Positions 27,885 to 36,765 of a stretch of 64,000 bases of DNA are shown here, piece after piece (position 1 is the first letter of the stretch; each line of letters opens with the position of its first letter). This DNA comes from Tenacibaculum ovolyticum DSM 18103 (GTDB taxonomy: Bacteria > Bacteroidota > Bacteroidia > Flavobacteriales > Flavobacteriaceae), in NCBI RefSeq assembly GCF_000430545.1, contig NZ_AUMF01000021.1, forward strand, positions 1-64,000. The letters are read 5' to 3'. The notes beneath the pieces were generated by a model. The model did no database searches. It had not been told where the DNA came from and saw only the letters and a program-made list of their open reading frames with translations. The translations under genes were made by a program, and so were the position numbers.

Positions 27885-28559
27885 ATGGTAATAATAATAG
27901 GTGCGTCAAGAGGGATTGGAAGTTTTCTTTTTGAGAAGTTTCAGTCATTAGGTATACAAGTATTAGGAACTTATAATTCTACTTTTTTAAATAAAGAGGG
28001 GTATTCTAAAATTGATGTAACAGATTTTAATCAAGTTTCAGATTGGATCAAAAAGAATGAAGATATTCTTGAAGAGGTTACTTTAATAAATTGTGCGGGA
28101 ATTACATATAATTCTTTTGCTCATAAAAGTGATCCTGAATTATGGAAGAAGGTAATAGATGTTAATTTAATTGGATCATTTAATAGTATTAGGGCTATTT
28201 TACCAATTATGAGGTTACAAAAGTTTGGAAGAATTATTAACTTTTCATCTATTGTTGCTTCTAAAGGGACTCCTGGTGTTAGTGCTTATGCAGCTTCTAA
28301 ATCTGCATTATGGGGTTTAACAAAATCATTAACGCAAGAGAATGCTGGGTTGAATATAACTATTAATAATATAAATATGGGGTATAGTGAGTTAGGGATG
28401 ATAGATCAGGTACCAAAAAAATTTTTAGCCCCCTTAATAAAACAAATACCAGCTCAAAAATTATGTAGTCCAGAAGATATTTTTAAAACGGTACAATATT
28501 TAATTGATTGTAGTTATACTAATGGAGCTTCAATAGATGTAAATGGAGGTTTATTCTAA
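27885..28559 (+). CDS. Short-chain dehydrogenase/reductase, FabG-like
   Basis: Classical SDR of 224 aa: cofactor motif GASRGIG at residues 6-12, NCAG, catalytic Ser in INFSSIVAS, Tyr-x3-Lys in AYAASKSA, and C-terminal DVNGG. FabG enzymes reduce beta-ketoacyl-ACP to 3-hydroxyacyl-ACP; that reaction would use the product of the adjacent FabH-like enzyme. The protein is somewhat shorter than housekeeping FabG (about 245 aa). 21 nt separate it from the FabH-like gene. A role on a sugar substrate cannot be excluded. Confidence 0.83.
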   Translation: MVIIIGASRGIGSFLFEKFQSLGIQVLGTYNSTFLNKEGYSKIDVTDFNQVSDWIKKNEDILEEVTLINCAGITYNSFAHKSDPELWKKVIDVNLIGSFNSIRAILPIMRLQKFGRIINFSSIVASKGTPGVSAYAASKSALWGLTKSLTQENAGLNITINNINMGYSELGMIDQVPKKFLAPLIKQIPAQKLCSPEDIFKTVQYLIDCSYTNGASIDVNGGLF

Positions 28560-28629
28560 ATTCTTACAATATAGAGAAATGAGTTAACTTAAAATAATTA
28601 AGAGTTTTCTAAATTAGAATCAATAAAAA

Positions 28630-30102
28630 TTGAAAGAAGAAAAATATAAAAATATTTTTAAATCTACTTTTTTATTTGCAGGTGTTCAAGTTGTAAATAT
28701 TTTATGTAAAGTGATTTTAAATAAAATAATAGCTGTTGTATTAGGACCTAATGGTATTGGTATTATTGGGTTGTATCAATCGACAATAAACTCTTTGAAA
28801 ACTCTTGGAGATATGGGGATTTCACAAAGTGCGATTAAAGATGTGTCTGAAGCTGAAATAGAATATGATAAGTCTCGAAAAATTTCGATAATTAATAATA
28901 TTGTTATTGGAACGTCAATATTTGGAGGTTTATTAACTTTAGTTTTATCACCATTTTTAAGTCGTTGGGTTTTCGGTAACGAAGAACACATTTATAGCTT
29001 TATGGCTATTTCAATAGTCGTAATATTTTATATTCTTGGTGAAAGTCAATTAGCCATTTTAAAAGGCATAAGGAAATTAAAAGATTTAGCAAAAGCAAGT
29101 ATATTTGGTACTTTAATAGGTAGTTTTGTTGGAGGAGTGTTATATTTTTTTTTAAAAGAAAAAGGAATTGTTTTAGCATTGATTTGTGTTTCTATCTGTT
29201 ATTTTATCTTTCCTAAAATATATGTATATCGATTAAAAATGAAACAACACGAAGTTTCTTTTTTTGAGGTTATAAATGAGAGTAAAGAAATGCTAAAGAT
29301 GGGGGTAACATTAATGATTACTACATTTTTAACATTTTTTGTTGAGTTTTTGATAAGAGCATATATACTAAAGCATTCAAATTTAGAAATGGTTGGATTG
29401 TTTCAAGTGGGGACAACTATATTATCAGGGTATTTTGGAATAGTAATAACAGCATTAATTACCGATTATTATCCAAGAATAGCAGCTATAAATAAAAAAA
29501 ATGATTTATTAGAGGAAGAACTTAATAAACAAATAAAAGTAGGTTTTCTTTTATTAGGTCCTTTAGTTGTTGGTTTTGTTCTTTTGATGAAGCTTTTTTT
29601 AACATTATTATATTCTGAAAGTTTTATTACTGCCTCTGATTATATTATTTTTGCAATTTTTGGTGTATTAATAACAATTGCGTCAAATCCAATGGATTTG
29701 ATTTTAGTAGCAAAATCAGAAGCAAAATTGTTTTTATTCATCTGTATTGGTTATAGAGTAATCCATGTTTTTTTGTGCATTATGGGATTTAATATAGCTG
29801 GATTATCGGGACTGGGAATTGCTTTTTTTATATTAACTATAATTCACTTTAGTATTATGCTTTTAGTTAATAAATATAAATTTAAAATACTATTACATGG
29901 TAGTACTTGGTTAAGTATTTTAACGGTATTTATTTTTGCTTTAAGTGCTGTTTTAATATTAAAATTAAATTTAATTTATTTAAAGTTTTTTTTAGGGATT
30001 TCTGTTTTTTGTTTAACTCTATTGTATAGTTTATATATAATGAAAAAAGAGATGGGGATAAATGTATTGAGTTTTATAAAAAAAAATAAGCTAAATAAAT
30101 AG
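28630..30102 (+). CDS. wzx: Wzx-type O-antigen/polysaccharide flippase
   Basis: Inner-membrane MATE/MOP-superfamily flippase that moves the lipid-linked repeat unit to the periplasmic face. The 490-aa protein has about 12-14 hydrophobic segments spread along its length, beginning with STFLFAGVQVVNILCKVIL and a conserved VLGPNGIGIIGLYQ loop typical of Wzx. The only possible start is TTG at 28630; there is no ATG before the first TM segment. It follows a 70-nt gap and precedes a glycosyltransferase by 5 nt. Confidence 0.88.
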   Translation: MKEEKYKNIFKSTFLFAGVQVVNILCKVILNKIIAVVLGPNGIGIIGLYQSTINSLKTLGDMGISQSAIKDVSEAEIEYDKSRKISIINNIVIGTSIFGGLLTLVLSPFLSRWVFGNEEHIYSFMAISIVVIFYILGESQLAILKGIRKLKDLAKASIFGTLIGSFVGGVLYFFLKEKGIVLALICVSICYFIFPKIYVYRLKMKQHEVSFFEVINESKEMLKMGVTLMITTFLTFFVEFLIRAYILKHSNLEMVGLFQVGTTILSGYFGIVITALITDYYPRIAAINKKNDLLEEELNKQIKVGFLLLGPLVVGFVLLMKLFLTLLYSESFITASDYIIFAIFGVLITIASNPMDLILVAKSEAKLFLFICIGYRVIHVFLCIMGFNIAGLSGLGIAFFILTIIHFSIMLLVNKYKFKILLHGSTWLSILTVFIFALSAVLILKLNLIYLKFFLGISVFCLTLLYSLYIMKKEMGINVLSFIKKNKLNK

Positions 30103-30107
30103 AAATC

Positions 30108-31232
30108 ATGGATGGAAGACTTAGACCTTTATTAAGTATTTGTATACCAACAAAGAATAGACAAGAATTTTGTAAGCAAGTTATTTCTAGTGTGTTATCA
30201 TACAAGAATAATTGTTTTGAATTAATTATTCAAGATAACTCTGATGATAATTCATTGTCTGAATTTGTTTCTACGATAGATGATCAAAGATTAAAATATT
30301 TATATATAAAGAAATCATTGTCATCGCAAGAGAATATGAACATTTCTATTGATAGATCTTTAGGTAATTATGTGTGTATGATTGGAGATGATGATGTCGT
30401 ATTACCTACTGTATTTGAAGTTATTGATTACATGGTGAAAAATAATATAGACTCTGTGTGCCCTGCATATCATCCTTCCTATGATTGGCCAAACCCAAAG
30501 ATAGGAACTAATGGAGTGTTTAAAATAATTGAGTATAAAAAACAACCATTTATTCGGTATTTGAATATTAATAAAACTCTTAAAACTCTTTTTAAAAAAG
30601 GAATTATAGATTATCAACAATATCAACTTCCAAGAATTTATCACGGAATTATAAGACGAGATATATTGGAAAAAGTTTATGAAAAAGCAGGTTGTTATTT
30701 CAGAGCATTATCGCCAGATATATATTCAACAATAGCATTATCTTCACAAGTTAAAAACCATGTAGTTTTAAATATACCAGTTTCTGTTTTAGGTTCTTGT
30801 CCGAAGAGTACAACTTCACAGAATCAAACAGGAGGGCATAGAGGTGAGTTAAGTGATTGCCCGCATTTAAAACATAGAGATGATTATATTTGGGAGGAAT
30901 TAATACCAAAATTTTATAGTGTTGAAACTATTTGGGCTGAAAGTGCTATTAAAGCGGCTAGAGATTTTGAATTAAATGAATTAATCAGTGTTTTTAATTT
31001 AAAAAGATTTAATATAGTTGCTTTAGCTAGAAGTAAAAGTATAAAAGAAATAATATTTAGAGAACTTAAAGTAAATAACCTTTTTTATAAAAGTGTTTTT
31101 CTAATAAAAACAAATATTTATTACGTGTTAAATTTTACAAAAAGAGCTTTTATTAAAATATTCTTGAAGAAGACAAGAAAATTTGTTGATGTTAAAAATA
31201 TTTCTGAAGCATTAAAAATAGTTGCAAAATAA
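30108..31232 (+). CDS. GT2 family glycosyltransferase
   Basis: GT-A fold glycosyltransferase of 374 aa. The N-terminal LLSICIPTKNR, a IIQDNSDD strand and the metal-binding IGDDDVVLP (about residues 95-103) define the catalytic domain; the C-terminal third is basic and hydrophobic and may contact the membrane. It probably adds one sugar of the repeat unit on the cytoplasmic side. Donor and linkage are unknown. It ends one base before the ATG of the polymerase gene (31234). Confidence 0.85.
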   Translation: MDGRLRPLLSICIPTKNRQEFCKQVISSVLSYKNNCFELIIQDNSDDNSLSEFVSTIDDQRLKYLYIKKSLSSQENMNISIDRSLGNYVCMIGDDDVVLPTVFEVIDYMVKNNIDSVCPAYHPSYDWPNPKIGTNGVFKIIEYKKQPFIRYLNINKTLKTLFKKGIIDYQQYQLPRIYHGIIRRDILEKVYEKAGCYFRALSPDIYSTIALSSQVKNHVVLNIPVSVLGSCPKSTTSQNQTGGHRGELSDCPHLKHRDDYIWEELIPKFYSVETIWAESAIKAARDFELNELISVFNLKRFNIVALARSKSIKEIIFRELKVNNLFYKSVFLIKTNIYYVLNFTKRAFIKIFLKKTRKFVDVKNISEALKIVAK

Positions 31233-31233
31233 G

Positions 31234-32280
31234 ATGGAAGCTTATTTTGGGTTGTTAATAGTAATACTTTTGTTACTTTTATTGTCTCTAAGAGATAAAA
31301 GTAACTTTATGGTTAAAATTATTTTTATTGTTTTAGCTTTTTTTTCAGGTCTCAGGTTTAAAGTTGGAATTGATTTTGAAAATTATTTAAACTTTTATAG
31401 TTATGTTAATAGCACTAAAGAGTTGACAAAAGAACCTGGTTTTGGATATATTGTTTTTTATTTAAAAAAATGGTTAAAAGAACCTCAGTTTTTCTTTATC
31501 TTATTTGCTTTTTTGACACAATATTTTTATTATAAAATTATTACAAAACAAAGTCAAAATATTAAATTATCTATACTATTATATTTATGTGTAATATCTT
31601 TTTATTTGTTTTCTTTTAATGTAATTAGACAAACATTGGCTGTGGCTGTATTTTTATATTGTCTTCCATTTATTACAAATTTAAAAATAAAGACGTTTTT
31701 TACTTATATTATTACAACAACTTTTTTTATTCATTTATCAATAATATTCTTTATTCCACTATATTTTGTTTTAAGAAAAAACATTAATTTTATATATAAA
31801 TTATTAATGTTTGGAGGAGCTTTAATAGCAGGTTTTTTTATTAAGTTTATAATAATTTATACAGGTTACGATTCTTATTTAGATAAAGGAGATGCTTATG
31901 GTACAAAAATAACTATGGCAATTTATGCTTTCTTAATACTAGCTTTCATAATAGAACTAACTAGAAGTAAATTTAAAGAAAGCTTAGAAGAAAGAGTTTT
32001 GTTTAATATGAACACAATTGGTATTTGTGTTTTGCTTGTCTTAATAATGCAAACAAACTCGGCGATAATATTATCAATAAAAAGAATTCACAATTACATC
32101 TTAGCTAGTTACATTTTGATAATACCTATTTTGATAAATAAAACAAGGATAAATAACGAAGGGAAAAGATTCATTCGTTTTATTCTTACATTTATTCTTA
32201 TATTAATGTATTGTACATATATAATAAATAATGGGAAAGATATGAAATTAATACCTTATGAAATTAATTTACCTTTTTAA
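31234..32280 (+). CDS. wzy: EpsG/Wzy-like polysaccharide polymerase
   Basis: Integral membrane protein of 348 aa from ATG 31234 with about ten hydrophobic segments, an early FSGLRFKVGIDFENYLNFY segment that matches the EpsG family (GxRxxxGxDxxxY), and LFSFNVIRQTLAVAV, the second conserved EpsG block. It is the only candidate for the repeat-unit polymerase between the flippase and the initiating transferase. Its stop abuts the next gene with no gap. Confidence 0.82.
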   Translation: MEAYFGLLIVILLLLLLSLRDKSNFMVKIIFIVLAFFSGLRFKVGIDFENYLNFYSYVNSTKELTKEPGFGYIVFYLKKWLKEPQFFFILFAFLTQYFYYKIITKQSQNIKLSILLYLCVISFYLFSFNVIRQTLAVAVFLYCLPFITNLKIKTFFTYIITTTFFIHLSIIFFIPLYFVLRKNINFIYKLLMFGGALIAGFFIKFIIIYTGYDSYLDKGDAYGTKITMAIYAFLILAFIIELTRSKFKESLEERVLFNMNTIGICVLLVLIMQTNSAIILSIKRIHNYILASYILIIPILINKTRINNEGKRFIRFILTFILILMYCTYIINNGKDMKLIPYEINLPF

Positions 32281-33240
32281 ATGAAATATTCAGTAATTAT
32301 TCCATGTTATAATGTTGAGAATTCTGTTAGAGAAACAATTAATTCTGTTTTAGCTCAAACATATAAAGATTTCGAGATTTTGATCATTAATGATGGTTCA
32401 ACAGATAATACAAAAACGATTTTATCGGATTACGAGTTAAATGAAAAGATAGTTGTTTTAGATAAGCCAAACGGAGGTGTTTCTTCCGCAAGGAATATGG
32501 GGATTGCTAAGTCGACAGGAGATTATATTTATTTTTTGGATGCAGATGATAGAATCGAAGAAAATTTTTTTAAAAAAAATACTGATTTTTTAAAAAAAGA
32601 AGGGGATCTCAATTTAATTTCTTTTGGTTTCAAGATTTTAAAATTAAATGGAGAGATTGTATTTAAACTAAATGATAAATTTAAAAATGCTACATACGAA
32701 AGTAAAAGAGTTTTGAATAGTTATTTAATTAATAAATTCAATCAACATATTTGTTCTATTATTATTAATAGAGAATTCTTACTGAAAACTAAAGTTACCT
32801 TTGATGAAGGTATGACAAATGGAGAGGATTTGTTATTTCAAATAAAGTTGATGTTAAAAACATCTAAAATAGGATGTGTTTTGAATTCATATTACATTTA
32901 TCAGATTAGAGATGCATCTGCTGTTACTTCTAAAATCACAGAAAGAAGAATTAATTCATTTGATAATTTCACAATCGAAGGAGGTTATATTATTAATAGT
33001 GATAAAATAGATATTGATGTACGTGAAAATTTAAAAGTGTATTTAGGTTATGTTTTTTTTTCGTTATTAAGAAAAGCATTGAAAACAAATGAAGCGAAAT
33101 ATGTAGAACTTGTTAAAAAAAGAGATGCTATTTTAAATTTTTCGACAGGATTTATTTTGAATAAAGTTTATTTACAAGTTGAAATATTAAAGTTTTTTTA
33201 TAAAAAAAAATTTAATATTCTAAAGTATATTTTAAAATAA
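32281..33240 (+). CDS. GT2 family glycosyltransferase
   Basis: 319-aa GT-A transferase with a textbook N-terminal domain: KYSVIIPCYNVE, LIINDGSTD near residue 36, NGGVSSARNMGI near 62 and the DxD region YFLDADDRIE near 81-90. The C-terminal part carries KAMxG-like LMLKTS and basic residues. Starts directly after the polymerase stop. Sugar specificity is not deducible. Confidence 0.9.
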   Translation: MKYSVIIPCYNVENSVRETINSVLAQTYKDFEILIINDGSTDNTKTILSDYELNEKIVVLDKPNGGVSSARNMGIAKSTGDYIYFLDADDRIEENFFKKNTDFLKKEGDLNLISFGFKILKLNGEIVFKLNDKFKNATYESKRVLNSYLINKFNQHICSIIINREFLLKTKVTFDEGMTNGEDLLFQIKLMLKTSKIGCVLNSYYIYQIRDASAVTSKITERRINSFDNFTIEGGYIINSDKIDIDVRENLKVYLGYVFFSLLRKALKTNEAKYVELVKKRDAILNFSTGFILNKVYLQVEILKFFYKKKFNILKYILK

Positions 33241-33300
33241 GTGCTCTGAATTTTTTGTAGTAAAGTATAAATAGTAGATATATAATAGCCATAATAAAAA

Positions 33301-34146
33301 ATGATGAAAAATATTATTAAATTACTTGTAAGTATGTCTGATAAAAACTTTATAAAGTTAAAATATTTTATTAAGTTTAAAAGGAGATTAAATTTAATTG
33401 AACCGAGAACATTTAATGAGAAATTACAATGGTTGAAAATTAATGATAGAACAGAATTACACACTAAATGTGCTGATAAATTTTTAGTAAGAGAATATAT
33501 AAAAAAACAAATAGGTGAAAAATATTTAGTACCTCTTATTTTCTCAACGAAAAACGTAAAAGAGATTTCCCCTGAAAAATTGCCAGATTTTCCTTTTATA
33601 ATAAAAACAAATCATGACAGTGGGACTTATTTTATTGTTAGAAATAAAAGTGAAGTAGATTGGGTGAAAGTAAGAAAAAAACTGAAAAAGGCACTTAGTT
33701 TAAATTATTATTATCAAGGCCGAGAATGGCAATATAAAAATATTACTCCGTGTATAATAGTCGAGAAATTACTTTATACTGATAATGGTAAAGTTCCACA
33801 AGATTTGAAGTTTCATTGTTTTAACGGTGGAGTAAAGTTCATTCAAGTTGATATAGATAGGGAGACTAATCATAGAAGAAGTTTATTTGATAAAGATTGG
33901 AATTTGCTAGATTTTGGATTGCATTACCCAAGAGGTAATGTGGTAGAAAAACCAAAACGAATAAATGATTTAATTGAATTAGTTGAGAAATTATCAGAGA
34001 ATTTTCATTTTGTAAGGATTGATTTTTATGAATTAGACAGTATGATTTATTTTGGGGAAATTACTTTTCATCCAGGTTCTGGTTTTGAAAAATTTGATCC
34101 TAAGAATAAAGATTTAGAATATGGCAATGTACTTAAACTAGAATAA
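33301..34146 (+). CDS. ATP-grasp TupA-like protein
   Basis: 281-aa member of the TupA-like ATP-grasp family found in capsule and exopolysaccharide clusters. It shows FNEKLQWLKINDR near the N-terminus, KCADKFLVREYI, then PFIIKTNHDSGT and the late EITFHPGSGFEKF block that would supply metal-binding residues. Members are annotated as glycosyltransferases or amide/peptide-type ligases; biochemical function is not settled, so it could attach an amino acid or act as a transferase. It lies between two GT2 genes after a 60-nt gap. Confidence 0.78.
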   Translation: MMKNIIKLLVSMSDKNFIKLKYFIKFKRRLNLIEPRTFNEKLQWLKINDRTELHTKCADKFLVREYIKKQIGEKYLVPLIFSTKNVKEISPEKLPDFPFIIKTNHDSGTYFIVRNKSEVDWVKVRKKLKKALSLNYYYQGREWQYKNITPCIIVEKLLYTDNGKVPQDLKFHCFNGGVKFIQVDIDRETNHRRSLFDKDWNLLDFGLHYPRGNVVEKPKRINDLIELVEKLSENFHFVRIDFYELDSMIYFGEITFHPGSGFEKFDPKNKDLEYGNVLKLE

Positions 34147-34163
34147 TATATTAGAAATTATAC

Positions 34164-34955
34164 ATGAGCAAATTAGCTGTTATTTTACCAGTATATTCTG
34201 GAGATAATTTAGATTTTTTTAAAAAATCTGTTTCAAGTATCTTAAATCAAACTTATACAGAGTTTATTCTTTTTATTATTAAAGATGGGAGATTAAAAAA
34301 AGAACATGAGGTTTTTTTAAGTTCCATTAGAGATACTAGACTTAATCTTATAGGAATTAAAAAAAACAAAGGATTACCTAATGCTTTAAATATAGGTATA
34401 AAAAAAGCTTTACATAGTGGTGTTGAATATATTGCAAGAATGGATGCAGATGATATTGCAAAGCCGAATAGGTTATTAAACCAGATTAAGTTTTTAGAGG
34501 AAAACAGAGAAGTTAAAATCTTAGGATGTGAGGCAGTGTTAATTGATGAAAATGCTAATCAAATTGGAAATAAGAAAGTTAAGGAGGAAGTAACATTTAA
34601 AACTCTTTTAAAAAATTGTGAATTAATACACCCTTCAGTAGTTTTTAGGGCTGATGTTTTTGAAAAAATTGGCTTTTATGATGTTAGTTTAAGTAAAAGC
34701 CAAGATTACGATTTATGGTTAAGAGCTGCTAAAGAAAAAATTGTAATTAGGAATTTAAAAGAGCCTTTAATGCAATTTCGATATGAAAGACAATTAATTA
34801 AAAGAAGAAAAGATGAGCAGAAATTCAACATTTTAATAAAAAGAAAACACTTAAAAGGACTATCATTCTATACTTCAATTATTAAGCATCTGCTAATAAT
34901 GTATATCCCTACTTTTTTATTGAAAAAGATATTAGAATTTAAAATAAGAAAATGA
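34164..34955 (+). CDS. GT2 family glycosyltransferase
   Basis: 263-aa GT-A enzyme: LAVILPVYSGDN, LFIIKDGRL, KGLPNALNIGIKK and the metal site ARMDADDIAKPNR (about residues 91-103), followed by VIHPSVVF-like LIHPSVVFRADV and SQDYDLWLRAAK, the acceptor-side motifs of this group. A short hydrophobic and basic C-terminus suggests membrane association. It overlaps the following sugar transferase by 4 nt (ATGA), so the two are translationally coupled. Confidence 0.9.
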   Translation: MSKLAVILPVYSGDNLDFFKKSVSSILNQTYTEFILFIIKDGRLKKEHEVFLSSIRDTRLNLIGIKKNKGLPNALNIGIKKALHSGVEYIARMDADDIAKPNRLLNQIKFLEENREVKILGCEAVLIDENANQIGNKKVKEEVTFKTLLKNCELIHPSVVFRADVFEKIGFYDVSLSKSQDYDLWLRAAKEKIVIRNLKEPLMQFRYERQLIKRRKDEQKFNILIKRKHLKGLSFYTSIIKHLLIMYIPTFLLKKILEFKIRK

Positions 34956-35536
34956 AATTACTTTTTGACAAAATTATGTCCTTTCTGGGTTTGATATTCC
35001 TATTCCCTTTATTTATAGTTGTATATTTTTTAATAAAGATAAAGATGCCTGGTGGAAGTCCTATTTTTACACAAAAAAGAGTTGGGGCTTATGGAAAATT
35101 ATTTATTTTATATAAATTTAGGTCGATGGTTGTAGCTCATTCAGGATCTTCAATTTCAGTAGCAGGAGAAAATAGAATAACGCCTTTTGGTGCTATTATT
35201 AGAAAATATAAAATAGATGAGTTACCTGCTTTATGGAATGTCTTAAAAGGAGAAATGAGTTTTGTGGGACCAAGACCCGATGTTCCAGGTTATGCTGATA
35301 ATTTAAAAGGTGATGATAGATTGATTTTAAAATTGAGACCAGGAATTACAGGAACAGCTAGTTTAAAATATTCAAATGAAGAAGAAGTATTAGCAAAACA
35401 GCAAGACCCAATTAAATATAATAATGAAGTAATTTATCCTGATAAAGTGAAAATTAATTTAGAATATTATCACAATCATACTTTCTTTGGAGATTTAAAA
35501 ATAATTATAAACACTGTTTTTAGAACAAATTATTAA
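34952..35536 (+). CDS. Initiating phosphoglycosyl transferase (PglC/WecP-type sugar transferase)
   Basis: Monotopic phosphoglycosyl transferase of 194 aa that transfers a sugar-1-phosphate to undecaprenyl phosphate and starts each repeat unit. It has one N-terminal re-entrant hydrophobic helix (about residues 8-28), then GSPIFTQKRVG, LYKFRSM, the catalytic Asp-Glu pair in KIDELPALWNVL, GEMSFVGPRPD and LKLRPGITG. Small size and the following PglE-type aminotransferase point to a diNAcBac- or QuiNAc4N-type first sugar, as in PglC. Confidence 0.92.
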   Translation: MKLLFDKIMSFLGLIFLFPLFIVVYFLIKIKMPGGSPIFTQKRVGAYGKLFILYKFRSMVVAHSGSSISVAGENRITPFGAIIRKYKIDELPALWNVLKGEMSFVGPRPDVPGYADNLKGDDRLILKLRPGITGTASLKYSNEEEVLAKQQDPIKYNNEVIYPDKVKINLEYYHNHTFFGDLKIIINTVFRTNY

Positions 35537-35537
35537 T

Positions 35538-36677
35538 ATGAAAGAAAAAATTTGGCTTTCTTCTCCACACATGGGAGGTACAGAACAAAAATACGTGCAA
35601 GAAGCATTTGATACTAATTGGATAGCACCACTTGGGCCAAATGTAAACGGGTTTGAAAAAGATTTAGAAAATTATATCGGTGAAAATTCAAGTGTTGCTT
35701 GTTTAGTGTCTGGTACCGCTGCTATACATTTAGCTTTAGTATTATCAGAAGTAGCATTAAACGATGATGTTATTTGTCAGAGTATGACTTTTTCAGCATC
35801 GGCAAATCCAATAAAATATCAAGGAGCTAATCCTGTTTTTATCGATAGCGAAAAAGACTCTTGGAATATGTGTCCAGTAGCATTAGAAGAAGCTATTGAA
35901 AAAGGAATATCAAAAGGTAAAAAACCAAAAGCTATTATTGTGGTTCATTTATATGGAATGCCTGCAAAAATGGATGAAATTTTAGCAATTTCAAAAAAAT
36001 ATGGTATTTCTTTAATTGAAGATGCCGCAGAAGCATTAGGTGCTACCTACAAAGGACAAAAATGTGGAACTTTTGGTGATTATGGAATATTATCGTTTAA
36101 TGGAAATAAAATTATTACAACATCAGGAGGTGGTGCTTTAGTTTGTAAATCAGAAAAAGATAAACAAAAAGCCATTTTTTTAGCAACACAATCAAGAGAT
36201 GATGCACCACATTATCAACATTCAGAAGTAGGTTATAACTATAGAATGAGTAATATTGTAGCGGGTATTGGTAGAGGGCAGATGGAAGTTTTAGATAAGC
36301 ATATCAGTTATCGAAGAGCGAACAATGAATTTTATCAAGAGTTATTTAAAGATGTTGCAGGAATAACTGTTTTTAAAGAACCAACGCAAGATTATTATTC
36401 AAATCATTGGTTAAGTGCCATTGTTGTAGATGAAACTATAACAGGGTTTTCTAGAGAAGATTTAAGATTAAGTTTATTAGAAGATAATATAGAGTCTCGC
36501 CCTTTATGGAAACCAATGCATTTACAGCCTGTTTTTAAAGACTCAGATTATTACGGAATGAATGTGTCAGAAAAATTATTTGAAAAAGGATTGTGTTTAC
36601 CATCAGGTTCTAACTTAACAGCTGATGATAGAAGTAGAATCAAAGAATCGATATATAAATTATTGAAAAAAAAATAA
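35538..36677 (+). CDS. PglE-type sugar aminotransferase
   Basis: DegT-family PLP aminotransferase of 379 aa. Signature: WLSSPHMGGTEQKYV N-terminus and DTNWIAPLGPNVN, typical of PglE/PseC-like C4 aminotransferases; phosphate site VSGTAAIH; D in IEDAAEALGA; Schiff-base lysine in FNGNKIITTSGGG; and C-terminal GLCLPSGSNLT. It lies 1 nt after the initiating sugar transferase. Together with the membrane dehydratase at 50890 it would make UDP-QuiNAc4N-type sugar for that transferase. An acetyltransferase of PglD type is not seen in the window. A terminator follows. Confidence 0.9.
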   Translation: MKEKIWLSSPHMGGTEQKYVQEAFDTNWIAPLGPNVNGFEKDLENYIGENSSVACLVSGTAAIHLALVLSEVALNDDVICQSMTFSASANPIKYQGANPVFIDSEKDSWNMCPVALEEAIEKGISKGKKPKAIIVVHLYGMPAKMDEILAISKKYGISLIEDAAEALGATYKGQKCGTFGDYGILSFNGNKIITTSGGGALVCKSEKDKQKAIFLATQSRDDAPHYQHSEVGYNYRMSNIVAGIGRGQMEVLDKHISYRRANNEFYQELFKDVAGITVFKEPTQDYYSNHWLSAIVVDETITGFSREDLRLSLLEDNIESRPLWKPMHLQPVFKDSDYYGMNVSEKLFEKGLCLPSGSNLTADDRSRIKESIYKLLKKK

Positions 36678-36703
36678 TATAAATTAATTTTATTGAAAAA
36701 ATA

Positions 36704-36738
36704 AAAGCTTAGGAATTTACCCTAAGCTTTATTTTTTA
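36704..36738 (+). terminator. Terminator inside the polysaccharide locus
   Basis: AAAGCTTAGG and CCTAAGCTTT form a 10-bp stem around a 7-nt loop, followed by ATTTTTT. It separates the aminotransferase gene from the rml-galE group, so the latter probably has its own promoter in 36738-36765, although I see no consensus box there. Confidence 0.85.
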
Positions 36739-36765
36739 TAAATTAGACGACGTTATTATAAAAAA

